A stretch of DNA of 64,000 bases from Gordonia sp. UBA7599 (GTDB taxonomy: Bacteria > Actinomycetota > Actinomycetes > Mycobacteriales > Mycobacteriaceae): assembly GCA_002477755.1 (NCBI GenBank), contig DLKD01000034.1:1-64000 (forward strand), written 5' to 3'. Below are positions 34,934-42,729 of this stretch, piece after piece. The notes under the pieces are model-generated. The model was given only the letters and a program-made list of their open reading frames with translations, was not told the DNA's origin and did no database searches. A program made the translations under genes and the position numbers. Position 1 is the first letter of the stretch. Every line of letters begins with the position of its first letter.

Positions 34934-35545
34934 TCAGGCCGGCGCGGGCGGGCCGCTGTAGACGGTGCGGTACCAGATCGCACTGAGGACCCGGATCGCT
35001 GTCTCGTCGTCGGGCGGTGGGATTCCGATGTCCCCGCCGACGGCGAGCCACACCGAGCAGTTGGACTCCAGCGTCGACGTCAGCGCCGACGCGAGGAGGT
35101 CGAGGGGCAGGTCGACGGTGTAGCCCAAGTCCTCGGCGCGGTGCAGACCGACGAGGATCTGCTTGATCCCCGCGGCCCGCGTCTCCAGGAGGCGCTGGCG
35201 GAAGCCGGGATCGGTCAGCGCCATCTGCTGCAGGCCGATCATCTCCGGCAGGTACTCCTTGTACATCTTCCAGTACGCGGTGACCGCGGCGGTGACGCCT
35301 TCGTACGGATCGTGGTGCCCGGTGGTGAGCGATGCTTCCACGACCGACGTCGCGAAGTCGCCCAGGAGCGCCTCGAGGATCTGTTCCTTGTTGTCGTAGT
35401 AGTTGTAGAACGACGCGGTCGAGCGACCTGCGGCCGCGGAGATGTCGGCGATCTTGGTGTTCAGATAGCCGAGCGTGGCAAAACACTCGCGGGCGGCGGC
35501 GAGGAACGCCTCTTCGGTGCGGTGGCCCTTGCGGGTGCTCGGCAC
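34934..35545 (-). CDS. TetR family transcriptional regulator
   Basis: This 203-residue repressor has an N-terminal helix-turn-helix (KIADISAAAGRSTASFYNYYDNKEQIL, about residues 30-56) and a divergent ligand-binding C-terminal domain. The start is GTG 35545. As the only regulator in the island it is the obvious candidate to control the divergent catabolic operons, perhaps through the inverted repeat at 22820-22847, with an acyl-CoA intermediate as inducer. Confidence 0.9.
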   Translation of the reverse strand: MPSTRKGHRTEEAFLAAARECFATLGYLNTKIADISAAAGRSTASFYNYYDNKEQILEALLGDFATSVVEASLTTGHHDPYEGVTAAVTAYWKMYKEYLPEMIGLQQMALTDPGFRQRLLETRAAGIKQILVGLHRAEDLGYTVDLPLDLLASALTSTLESNCSVWLAVGGDIGIPPPDDETAIRVLSAIWYRTVYSGPPAPA

Positions 35546-35552
35546 CGGTGCC

Positions 35553-36101
35553 TCACTCGGAGGCGCCGACGGTGGCGTGGAACTCGATCCCCACCTCGTC
35601 GGCGACCTTCAACGCACCCATGGCCAGCGAATACGGCTTGATCCCGACGGCCTTGTGGCTGACCGTCGTCGTCGCACTCACCTTCGCGCCGGAATCCGCG
35701 TCGGCGACGGCCACGTCGACGGTGTGCGGGACGGTCGTGCCGGCGACGGTGAGCTGACCGTCGAGACGGTAACCACCGTCGGTGGGGGAGACGTTGCTGG
35801 TGGTGAACGTGATGGTCGGGGACTTCGAGGCCTTCAGCGACTTGAGCGCGTTGGACCGGGCGATTGCCTTTTCCGCCCCGGTCATCGGGGTGAGGCCGCC
35901 CTCGCCGCTGAGCACCTCCATGGAGTCGACGACGACCGCCAGCGAAACCTTCTGCGGCGTGGTGTCGTCGACGTCGACGGAGCCCGTCCAGTCGTTGAAC
36001 CCGATGGTCAACCGATGTCCGGTCTTGGCGGCGGGGCCGGTCTTGTCGGTCTTGAGGAGCAGCTCGCCGTCGGCGGGGCCGATCGTCCACGTTTGGGTCA
36101 T
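35553..36101 (-). CDS. YceI family protein
   Basis: This is a 182-residue lipocalin-like beta-barrel protein of the YceI family, thought to bind polyisoprenoid or other amphiphilic lipids. It has the characteristic ITFTTSNVSPTDGGYRLDGQLTVAG region. No signal peptide is visible. It is probably co-transcribed with the TetR gene 7 nt downstream and lies divergent from rplM, marking the right edge of the inserted block. Confidence 0.85.
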   Translation of the reverse strand: MTQTWTIGPADGELLLKTDKTGPAAKTGHRLTIGFNDWTGSVDVDDTTPQKVSLAVVVDSMEVLSGEGGLTPMTGAEKAIARSNALKSLKASKSPTITFTTSNVSPTDGGYRLDGQLTVAGTTVPHTVDVAVADADSGAKVSATTTVSHKAVGIKPYSLAMGALKVADEVGIEFHATVGASE

Positions 36102-36121
36102 GAACCGACCCTATCGTCGTT

Positions 36122-36151
36122 TTGACCCTGACCTGGGCACTCCCGTACTCT
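36122..36151 (+). promoter_or_regulatory. Probable sigma-70-type promoter of rplM-rpsI
   Basis: TTGACC (36122-36127) and TACTCT (36146-36151) are spaced by 18 nt and lie about 110 nt upstream of the rplM start, leaving a transcribed leader. Both hexamers fit the principal actinobacterial sigma factor reasonably. A downstream ribosome site (GAGGA, ~36252) precedes the GTG start. Confidence 0.5.
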
Positions 36152-36263
36152 GGCTCCTCGGTGTTTCGGCGTTTTCGGAGCTCCCGGGTCCCAACTGGTC
36201 GCCGGGAATCACTCCGTCGAGCCACCTTGACCAGCAGTCACGACAAAGAGTTGAGGATCAACC

Positions 36264-36707
36264 GTGTCTACCTACACCCCGAAGGCGGGTGACATCACGC
36301 GTACGTGGCATGTCATCGACGCCACCGACGTGGTGCTCGGCCGCCTCGCCGTGCAGAGCGCGACGCTCCTGCGCGGCAAGCACAAGCCGACCTACGCACC
36401 CCACATCGACGGCGGCGATTTCGTCATCGTCGTCAACGCCGACAAGGTCGCCATCACCGGCAACAAGGCCAGCGGCAAGATGAAGTACCGCCACTCGGGA
36501 CACCCCGGTGGCCTCAAGTCCACGTCGCTGGGCGACCTGCTCGCGACCAAGCCGGAGCGCGCCGTCGAGCAGGCCATCAAGGGCATGCTGCCGAAGAACA
36601 AGCTCGGTCGTGCCATGGGCTCCAAGCTCAAGGTGTACGCCGGCCCGAATCATCCGCACGCGGCCCAGCGCCCCGTCCCCTTCGAGATCAAGCAGGTGGC
36701 CCAGTGA
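36264..36707 (+). CDS. rplM: 50S ribosomal protein L13
   Basis: L13 is an early-assembly protein of the large ribosomal subunit. The 147-residue sequence is full length, with [41 protein letters not shown] and the conserved [13 protein letters not shown]. It is coupled to rpsI by a GTGA overlap, the standard L13-S9 operon. Confidence 0.98.
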   Translation: MSTYTPKAGDITRTWHVIDATDVVLGRLAVQSATLLRGKHKPTYAPHIDGGDFVIVVNADKVAITGNKASGKMKYRHSGHPGGLKSTSLGDLLATKPERAVEQAIKGMLPKNKLGRAMGSKLKVYAGPNHPHAAQRPVPFEIKQVAQ

Positions 36708-37219
36708 GCGACGAGAACGTGACTGAAGAGAACATCGAGGTCGACGCCGTGGAGATCGCCACCGACGACTACACCACCGAGTCGGAGGCGCCCGCCGCCC
36801 CCGCCGTGGAGCGTGCGCCGGTGGTCATCGACCACCCGATCCAGACCGTCGGCCGCCGCAAGGAGGCTGTCGTGCGCGTGCGCCTGGTGCCCGGCACCGG
36901 CCAGTTCCACCTCAACGGTGGGCGCGACCTGGAGACCTACTTCCCCAACAAGGTGCACCAGCAGCTCGTCAAGTCGCCGCTGGTGACCGTCGACCGCACC
37001 GAGTCGTTCGACATCTACGCCCGCCTGGGCGGCGGCGGCCCCTCGGGTCAGGCCGGCGCCCTGCGTCTCGCGATCGCCCGTGCGCTGATCGAGGTCAGCC
37101 CCGAGGATCGTCCGGCGCTGAAGAAGGCCGGCTTCCTCACGCGTGACCCGCGTGCCGTCGAGCGCAAGAAGTACGGCCTGAAGAAGGCCCGCAAGGCATC
37201 GCAGTACAGCAAGCGCTGA
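36704..37219 (+). CDS. rpsI: 30S ribosomal protein S9
   Basis: S9 (171 residues) includes an actinobacterial acidic N-terminal extension of ~45 residues before the conserved core beginning [35 protein letters not shown] and the C-terminal [12 protein letters not shown], whose end contacts P-site tRNA, are intact. The GTG start overlaps the rplM stop. Confidence 0.98.
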   Translation: MSDENVTEENIEVDAVEIATDDYTTESEAPAAPAVERAPVVIDHPIQTVGRRKEAVVRVRLVPGTGQFHLNGGRDLETYFPNKVHQQLVKSPLVTVDRTESFDIYARLGGGGPSGQAGALRLAIARALIEVSPEDRPALKKAGFLTRDPRAVERKKYGLKKARKASQYSKR

Positions 37220-37224
37220 ACCGC

Positions 37225-38571
37225 GTGTCCCGTCTGTTCGGAACCGACGGCGTCCGCGGCCGGGCCAACGACGAGCTCACTGCCGAGCTCGCGTTGCGCC
37301 TGGCCGCGGCCACCGCGGAAGTTCTACACACCCCCGGGTCGGATTCGGACCGGCCCGTGGCGGTCGTGGGCCGCGATCCGCGCGCGTCGAGTGAATTCCT
37401 CGAGGCCGCCGTGTGTGCCGGCCTTGCCGCCCACGGTGTGGACGCGATCCGACTCGGCGTGGTCCCCACCCCGACGGTCGCCTTCCTGACCGCGGACTAC
37501 GACGCCACCTTCGGCGTCATGATCTCCGCGTCGCACAACCCGATGCCCGACAACGGCATCAAGATCTTCGGGCCCGGCGGGCACAAACTCGACGACGAGG
37601 TGGAGAACCGCATCGAGGCGGCCATGACCACCGTCGAGACCGTGCCCCGGCCCACCGGCGCCGACATCGGCCGCCTGCGCGAGGCGCCGGACTCGGCGCA
37701 GCGCTACTTGGACCACCTCGCCGAGCAGGTCGACATCGACCTGTCGGGCCTCACCGTCGTCGTCGACTGCGCCAACGGTGCTGCGTCGCAGCTCGGTCCG
37801 CAGGCCTATCGCGCCGCGGGTGCCACGGTCATCCCCATCTTCGCCGACCCCGACGGCCTCAACATCAACGACGCCTGCGGCTCCACGCACATGGAAAAGC
37901 TCACCGCCGCGGTGCTCGAGCACGGCGCCGACCTGGGCCTGGCCCATGACGGCGACGCCGACCGCTGCCTGGCCGTCGACGCCGACGGGAATCTCGTCGA
38001 CGGCGACATGATCATGGCCGTCCTGGCCACCGCGATGGCCGAGAAGGGGAACCTGGCCGACGGGGTGCTCGTCGCGACGGTGATGAGCAACCTGGGGCTG
38101 CACCTGGCGATGGAAAAGGCCGGCATCGAGCTGCGCACCACCGCCGTCGGCGACCGCTACGTGCTCGAGGAACTGCGCCGCGGCGGATATGCGCTGGGCG
38201 GCGAGCAGTCCGGGCACATCGTCGTTCCCGCGGCCGGTACGACCGGCGACGGCATCCTCACCGGCTTGCTCCTGATGGAGCAGTTGGCGTCCACCCGGCA
38301 GTCGTTGGCCTGCTTGGCGTCGATCATGACGGTGCTGCCGCAGGAACTGATCAACGTCCGCGTTGCCGACAAGCACGCCGTCGCGCAAGCGGAGACGGTC
38401 CGCGACGCCGTCACCGCCGCTGAGGCCGAACTCGCCGGTCAGGGCCGGGTGCTCTTGCGTCCTTCGGGTACCGAGCAGCTCGTCCGGGTGATGGTCGAGG
38501 CGCCGACCGCCGACGCGGCGCACGGGATTGCCGCGCGCATCGCCGACGTGGTGGCCGGCGCGGGAGCCTAG
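37225..38571 (+). CDS. glmM: Phosphoglucosamine mutase
   Basis: GlmM converts glucosamine-6-phosphate to glucosamine-1-phosphate for peptidoglycan precursor synthesis. The phosphoserine Ser103 lies in [13 protein letters not shown], the metal loop in HDGDADRC, the sugar loop in GGEQSGHI, and the phosphate-binding loop in [10 protein letters not shown]. It starts at GTG 37225, 5 nt after rpsI. glmS lies 4 kb downstream on the same strand. Confidence 0.97.
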   Translation: MSRLFGTDGVRGRANDELTAELALRLAAATAEVLHTPGSDSDRPVAVVGRDPRASSEFLEAAVCAGLAAHGVDAIRLGVVPTPTVAFLTADYDATFGVMISASHNPMPDNGIKIFGPGGHKLDDEVENRIEAAMTTVETVPRPTGADIGRLREAPDSAQRYLDHLAEQVDIDLSGLTVVVDCANGAASQLGPQAYRAAGATVIPIFADPDGLNINDACGSTHMEKLTAAVLEHGADLGLAHDGDADRCLAVDADGNLVDGDMIMAVLATAMAEKGNLADGVLVATVMSNLGLHLAMEKAGIELRTTAVGDRYVLEELRRGGYALGGEQSGHIVVPAAGTTGDGILTGLLLMEQLASTRQSLACLASIMTVLPQELINVRVADKHAVAQAETVRDAVTAAEAELAGQGRVLLRPSGTEQLVRVMVEAPTADAAHGIAARIADVVAGAGA

Positions 38572-38648
38572 CGGGACCAACGCACCGACGCCCAACCGAG
38601 ACCCTGCCGCGACCCGGGTGCAGCACAACCACCCCTATTGTTACTGAT

Positions 38649-39203
38649 GTGACTGGTGTGACTAAGCGGACAAAGCGATCCGCGCTTACCCGTGCGGCTT
38701 TGGCCGGCGCGGTTGTCTTGGGCCTCGGCGTCGGAGCCGTCGCGACTATCGGTGCTGTCGGACCCGGCGCGAAGCCGGTGCCCGCGGGCCGCTCAGCGGT
38801 GCTGGACTTCGGGTCGCTCTCGCAGAACCCGGCCGACAACCCGTTCGGGCCCGCCCTGGTCGAGAAGAAGGTGCATCGCGGTTCGGCCGACCAGCGCAAG
38901 GCGGGCAAACCGAAGCAGCGCAAGCCCGGTCAGCGCAATCAGGCCCGCCCCGGCAGCAACAGGCTGCCCGGCGTGGGGCGCCCGTGCGGGGAGAGGCAGG
39001 TCAATCGCATCCGCAACGGTGTTCGGGGCAAGGTCGTCTGCGCGCGGATGGGCTCGGGTGCCCACCGGTGGGTGCAGATCAACGGCGTCGACCCGCAGGC
39101 GCGCAAGCCCGCGACCAAGTGCACCGGCCAATACATCACGGCGCGCGGACCCAACGGGCGCGCAATGCAGTGCACGCGGGGCCGCTGGACCTACGACCGC
39201 TGA
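38649..39203 (+). CDS. Secreted cationic protein with duplicated Cys/Gly/Trp motif
   Basis: This 184-residue protein has no family I recognise with certainty. A signal peptide or membrane anchor is clear (basic KRTKR, hydrophobic residues ~13-36). A basic Lys/Gln/Pro linker follows, then two similar C-terminal units, each with two Cys, an NG pair and a Trp: CGERQ...RNGVRGKVVC...W and CTGQY...PNGRAMQC...W. The four Cys probably form two disulfides outside the cell. Starts at GTG 38649 or 38658. Confidence 0.65.
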   Translation: MTGVTKRTKRSALTRAALAGAVVLGLGVGAVATIGAVGPGAKPVPAGRSAVLDFGSLSQNPADNPFGPALVEKKVHRGSADQRKAGKPKQRKPGQRNQARPGSNRLPGVGRPCGERQVNRIRNGVRGKVVCARMGSGAHRWVQINGVDPQARKPATKCTGQYITARGPNGRAMQCTRGRWTYDR

Positions 39204-39240
39204 ATCACGGTCACGCGGAAATCGGCAGCCGGTCCGAGTG

Positions 39241-40125
39241 TTAGATGACTCCGCGTGCGAGTATCCCGTCGGCCCACGACGCCGAGATCGCCGTGACGCC
39301 GCGCAGGGCGCGCGCATAGCGCGGCATGATCTCCAGCGGCCGGTGCTTCGCGGCGTAGACGATCCACTCGCCGGCGTCATGAGCTGACAGTGACGGCACT
39401 CGCTCATACTCGGCGGTAGGCGCGATCATCGGCGTGTTCACCAGCGGGAAGCACACGTTGGTGACGCTCACCCCCGTGTCGAGCAACTCGGCGGCGAGGC
39501 TGCGGCCGAACGCGGCCAACGCGGCCTTCGATGCGGCGTAGGCGGCGAAGCGCGGCATCGAGCCGTTGGTGACGCCCCACGTGCAGACGTTGATGAACTG
39601 CCCGCTGTCGCGGCGCAGGAATTCGTCGAGGACGCCGAGCGTCAATCCGATCGGGCCGAAGTAGTTGATCGCCATCGTGCGCTGGAAGTCATGCATGCGG
39701 CCCGTCGAATCGGCGACCGAGCGGCGGATCGAGCGACCGGCGTTGTTGACGATGATGTCGGGTGTGCCGAAGCGAGTCAGCACCGCGTCGAGGACGTCGC
39801 CGACACCCTTCTCGGTGGAGAGGTCGCCCGACACCGCGAACGCGGAGCCCCCGCCTGCGGAGATCTCGCTCGCGACGCGTTCGAGCTCACCGATGCCACG
39901 CGCGACGAGTATCACGGTGGCACCCTCGGCGGCCAGCTGTCGGGCGGCTTCTTCGCCGATTCCCGACGAGGCGCCGGTCACGACGATCTTCTTGCCCGAC
40001 AGGTCGATGGGCGCCACGATGTCGGTCAGGTCACCGACGGTGAAGGCGCGCTGAAGGGCCGCGCGGGTCGCCAGCGTCCGTGAGCTCTTCGCGAGCGTGC
40101 GGATGAAGTTGTTCGCCATGTCCAC
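39241..40125 (-). CDS. SDR family oxidoreductase
   Basis: This is a 294-residue short-chain dehydrogenase with an N-terminal extension of ~40 residues before TGASSGIGEEAA. It has the NNAG motif and the YAASKAA catalytic Tyr/Lys. The position of the catalytic Ser reads NVCTWGV, so the Ser is replaced by Cys or Thr. The start is GTG 40125 or ATG 40119. A role in lipid metabolism is plausible from family members but not shown. Confidence 0.83.
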   Translation of the reverse strand: MDMANNFIRTLAKSSRTLATRAALQRAFTVGDLTDIVAPIDLSGKKIVVTGASSGIGEEAARQLAAEGATVILVARGIGELERVASEISAGGGSAFAVSGDLSTEKGVGDVLDAVLTRFGTPDIIVNNAGRSIRRSVADSTGRMHDFQRTMAINYFGPIGLTLGVLDEFLRRDSGQFINVCTWGVTNGSMPRFAAYAASKAALAAFGRSLAAELLDTGVSVTNVCFPLVNTPMIAPTAEYERVPSLSAHDAGEWIVYAAKHRPLEIMPRYARALRGVTAISASWADGILARGVI

Positions 40126-40227
40126 AGGCTATCGGTCGTCGGGACGACGGGATAGGCGGCGGTGCACTGCGTGATCAGCATGGACTTGTGCCCGGAAACC
40201 GGTGAAAACGCCAGGCTGATCAGCCGC

Positions 40228-40256
40228 GGTGGTCGTCCTGCCTCAGGACGACCACC
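40228..40256 (-). terminator. Perfect 13-bp hairpin at the end of the MSMEG_0570-like gene
   Basis: GGTGGTCGTCCTG (40228-40240) and its exact complement (40244-40256) flank a 3-nt loop. The right arm encodes the last residues of the minus-strand gene and the stop codon lies at the loop. It is probably a terminator separating this gene from the downstream SDR gene, without a T-tract. Confidence 0.75.
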
Positions 40257-40572
40257 GGAGGGGTTGGGGCTCGCGTGCGGCGGTCTTCAGTGGTGGGTAC
40301 ATGGAGATGACCCGTACCTTGTCGGACGCGGCGAACCGCGCTGCGGCGGCTTTCACCTGCTCGGCGGTGGCCGCCGGTGAGGTGCGCGTGAAGCCGAGGC
40401 GGGAGCGGGCGTCGCCGAGCACACCGTCGAGCGCGTCCAACATCTGGCTGCGGAAGTGGGCGACGGTGTAGGTCACGCCCTCGGCGAAGTGGTCGTACAG
40501 CGCCAGGCTCGGTGCGCAGCACTCCTGCAGCAGGCCGTCGGGCCATTTCACGATGAGCGTCATCTCGGGCAT
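40243..40572 (-). CDS. MSMEG_0570-like nitrogen-starvation-response family protein
   Basis: This small 109-residue protein begins PEMTLIVKWPDGLLQECCAPSLALYDHF, which matches what I recall of the MSMEG_0570 family (TIGR04042), named from a nitrogen-starvation-induced mycobacterial gene cluster. Function is unknown. The usual partner genes of that cluster are absent here. I chose ATG 40572, with GGAAGGA 8 nt upstream, over the TTG two codons earlier. Confidence 0.65.
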   Translation of the reverse strand: MPEMTLIVKWPDGLLQECCAPSLALYDHFAEGVTYTVAHFRSQMLDALDGVLGDARSRLGFTRTSPAATAEQVKAAAARFAASDKVRVISMYPPLKTAAREPQPLRWSS

Positions 40573-40721
40573 GGGCAATGTCCTTCCAGGTGACTCGTGG
40601 GCCGACTGATCAATCGATCGCCTGCCTATGAGTCAACGGCCCGGTTGTTGCACAGCTGTTAACGCTGGAACAAATAGTGGAACCGTTCGGGGGCGCGGTG
40701 CGTCTAAGGGATGTGAGCACA

Positions 40722-41033
40722 ATGCGCGGGATTCGGTTGGATTCGGGCGAGGCGGCGCGGCTAGCCCATGACTGTCGTCGGGTGGCCGACGCCATCGACG
40801 AACACGTGGCGCTGCTGCGCGCCGGGGGATACGGCGGTGTGCGCGGCCGCGGTGGCACCGGCTATCGCCCGGCCGTCGATGCGGTGACAGCGCGACTGGA
40901 GGGACGTGCGATCGAGCTGCGGGCGGCGGCGCGCGGGTTGACCGCATGCTCGTCGACGATCGCGGCGGCCGACGGTGCGGCGGCGCGGCGGATATCGGGA
41001 CTGTCCGCGCGGATGGGCGGGGTGGCGCCGTGA
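40722..41033 (+). CDS. Small helical protein of the glmM-glmS interval
   Basis: This 103-residue Ala/Arg-rich protein is mostly alpha-helical, with DSGEAARLAHDCRRVADAIDEHVALLRAGGYGG and a second long helix (VDAVTARLEGRAIELRAAARG). Layout and coupling with the next gene resemble small secretion-substrate-like helical proteins, but no WXG motif is present (only a Gly-Gly turn). A gene of the same size sits near glmM in mycobacteria. The start could also be GTG 40713. Confidence 0.6.
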   Translation: MRGIRLDSGEAARLAHDCRRVADAIDEHVALLRAGGYGGVRGRGGTGYRPAVDAVTARLEGRAIELRAAARGLTACSSTIAAADGAAARRISGLSARMGGVAP

Positions 41034-41521
41034 CCGTGGCGCGCATGCTCGGGGTCGACGTCGAGCGACTCGCTTCCGATACTGCCGTGCTCGGTACGGC
41101 CGGTGAGGCGCTGCGCGAGCGGTGGGCGCAGGTCCTGGCGTTGCGGGCGCGGACGCAAGGGTTGGGCCTTTCGGAGGTCGGGGGAGGCGACGATCCGCTG
41201 GCGGTCATGGCGGGCCTGCCGGAGCGGTTGCGCGCCGACCTCGACGTCCTCGACGGGATCCGGGAGGCCGCGGAGGCCGCCTGGCACGGCGTTTCCGCCG
41301 TATGCGCCCGGCTCGCCCGGCTGGCCGACGAAGCGGCTGACGGTGTGGCCGGTGTGTTCGCCGACCCCGACGCCGACGGCGCCGACGATCTGTTCGCCGA
41401 CTCCGGGGACGAGCACCCGGCGGCCGGATATGCCCGCGCGGGCCTCGCCCGGATCGACGGTCTGCTCGGCGAACTCGACGGCGGGCCCGACGCCGATCTC
41501 GTCCTGATCGGGGGGCGGTGA
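41030..41521 (+). CDS. Hypothetical helical protein, coupled to its neighbours
   Basis: This 163-residue acidic, Ala-rich protein has long predicted helices (VERLASDTAVLGTAGEALRERWAQVLALRAR) and an Asp-rich segment around residues 112-140. GTG 41030 overlaps the previous stop and the stop overlaps the next GTG, so the three small genes are translated together. I recognise no domain with certainty. Confidence 0.6.
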   Translation: MTVARMLGVDVERLASDTAVLGTAGEALRERWAQVLALRARTQGLGLSEVGGGDDPLAVMAGLPERLRADLDVLDGIREAAEAAWHGVSAVCARLARLADEAADGVAGVFADPDADGADDLFADSGDEHPAAGYARAGLARIDGLLGELDGGPDADLVLIGGR

Positions 41522-41739
41522 CCCGCAACCGGGCTGTGGCCGAGTGGATCCGCGTGGCCGCGTCCGAGTGCATCGAGGCAATCGACGCCGCCGCGGCCGC
41601 CGCTGCCGTGACGCCGAACTCGGACGGGGCGCCCGTCACCGGAGAGTCGATGCGTGACCGACCGTCTGGTGTCGGTGACCGCGGTTTGTCCGGGGGCCAA
41701 TCCCGACGCCTGCTACAACGCGCGGGTTGGTGGGCTTAA
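41518..41739 (+). CDS. Hypothetical 73-residue protein
   Basis: It starts at a GTGA overlap and has a helical N-terminal half (RAVAEWIRVAASECIEAIDAAAAAAAV). From about 41654 the codon pattern in this frame weakens while another frame improves, so the C-terminus may be incorrect if a frameshift exists. No family was recognised. Confidence 0.45.
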   Translation: MTRNRAVAEWIRVAASECIEAIDAAAAAAAVTPNSDGAPVTGESMRDRPSGVGDRGLSGGQSRRLLQRAGWWA

Positions 41740-41752
41740 GCTCGGACCGTGA
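41654..41752 (+). CDS. Candidate 32-residue overlapping ORF
   Basis: GTG 41654 opens a short frame with better third-position GC than the overlapping 73-residue ORF. It encodes TDRLVSVTAVCPGANPDACY and ends in a GTGA overlap with the following hydrolase-like gene. It could be a coupled small protein, or the true C-terminus of the preceding gene after a frameshift. Confidence 0.3.
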   Translation: MTDRLVSVTAVCPGANPDACYNARVGGLKLGP

Positions 41753-42714
41753 CAGGCAGAAAGAAGAAGGACGTGCCACCGCCGCCGCCGGACGAGTTGA
41801 TGACCGTATTGGCGCGGCGCGGCCCGCACCGTGTCCTGCGTGGCGACCTCGGATTCGTCGGCGTGCGGGGACAGATCTTCACCCCGGAGAAGGGCACCGG
41901 GCTGCCGCTGGTGGCGTTTGCGCACGCATGGATGGCTGACTCCGGCCGGTATCGCGACCTGCTGTTCCACCTCGCGAGCCACGGCATCGTGGTCGCCGCA
42001 CCCGACGTCGAGCGCGGGTTCACGCCATCGGACGTCGTCCTGGCTGCCGGGCTGCGCACGGCGCTGGACCGACTGCCCGGGGTCCGCCTGGGCCTGGCCG
42101 AGAACGTCACCGTCGACGATCAGCGGCGCGGACTCGCGGGGCACGGTTTTGGAGCCTCGGCTGCCGTGTACGCCGCCGGACCCGACATCCTCGAAGCCAC
42201 GGTCCAGGTGCCCGTCGATGCCGTCGCTGCCGTCTTCCCGTCGCAGTCGACGCCCGCGGCCTTTGCTGCCGCGTCTGTCGTCGACGCCCCAGCGATGGTC
42301 ATCGCCGCGGGTCAGACGCTCGACACCTACGACGCCAACCCGCTGCCGCTGGCGCGCACGCTGGCTGGGCCGGTGACGTTGCGAGCCCTGCCCGGCGCCG
42401 GCAGCCGCGGCCTGTTGGAGCGGCGCACCCCGAAGTCGTTGGTCGGCATCAACGGTGCCGACAAGGCAACGCACTCGACAGTCCGGGCGCTGTTGACGGG
42501 ATTCTTCCTGGCCACCCTCGGTGGCGACGAAACATACGAGGCGTTCACCGACGCCGACGCCGTGCTGGGCATCGCTACCAACGTCGACCCGTCGCAACCC
42601 GACGAGGACGACCGCTCCCACATCGACAAGCTGTTCAGTGGTCCGCCCGCCCCGAAGAAGTCGTCGTCGGGCGGCGTCGCACTCTCGTCGATTCGGGCGT
42701 TGCGCGGCTCCTAG
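41749..42714 (+). CDS. Alpha/beta-hydrolase-fold protein lacking the nucleophile serine
   Basis: The 321-residue protein resembles chlorophyllase/dienelactone-hydrolase-type folds: oxyanion segment LVAFAHAWMADSGRY, then an elbow reading GHGFGAS where a hydrolase would have G-x-S-x-G. The expected Ser is Gly, so it is probably not a classical hydrolase. The C-terminus ends in a Lys/Ser-rich tail. It is directly upstream of glmS (15 nt). Confidence 0.65.
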   Translation: MTGRKKKDVPPPPPDELMTVLARRGPHRVLRGDLGFVGVRGQIFTPEKGTGLPLVAFAHAWMADSGRYRDLLFHLASHGIVVAAPDVERGFTPSDVVLAAGLRTALDRLPGVRLGLAENVTVDDQRRGLAGHGFGASAAVYAAGPDILEATVQVPVDAVAAVFPSQSTPAAFAAASVVDAPAMVIAAGQTLDTYDANPLPLARTLAGPVTLRALPGAGSRGLLERRTPKSLVGINGADKATHSTVRALLTGFFLATLGGDETYEAFTDADAVLGIATNVDPSQPDEDDRSHIDKLFSGPPAPKKSSSGGVALSSIRALRGS

Positions 42715-42729
42715 GTACCCTGGAGCACT

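Noticed and set aside
40722..41521. The two small helical genes as the missing esx pair
   Set aside because: Neither has a WXG motif or the YxxxD/E secretion signal, and the second is too long for a WXG100 protein.
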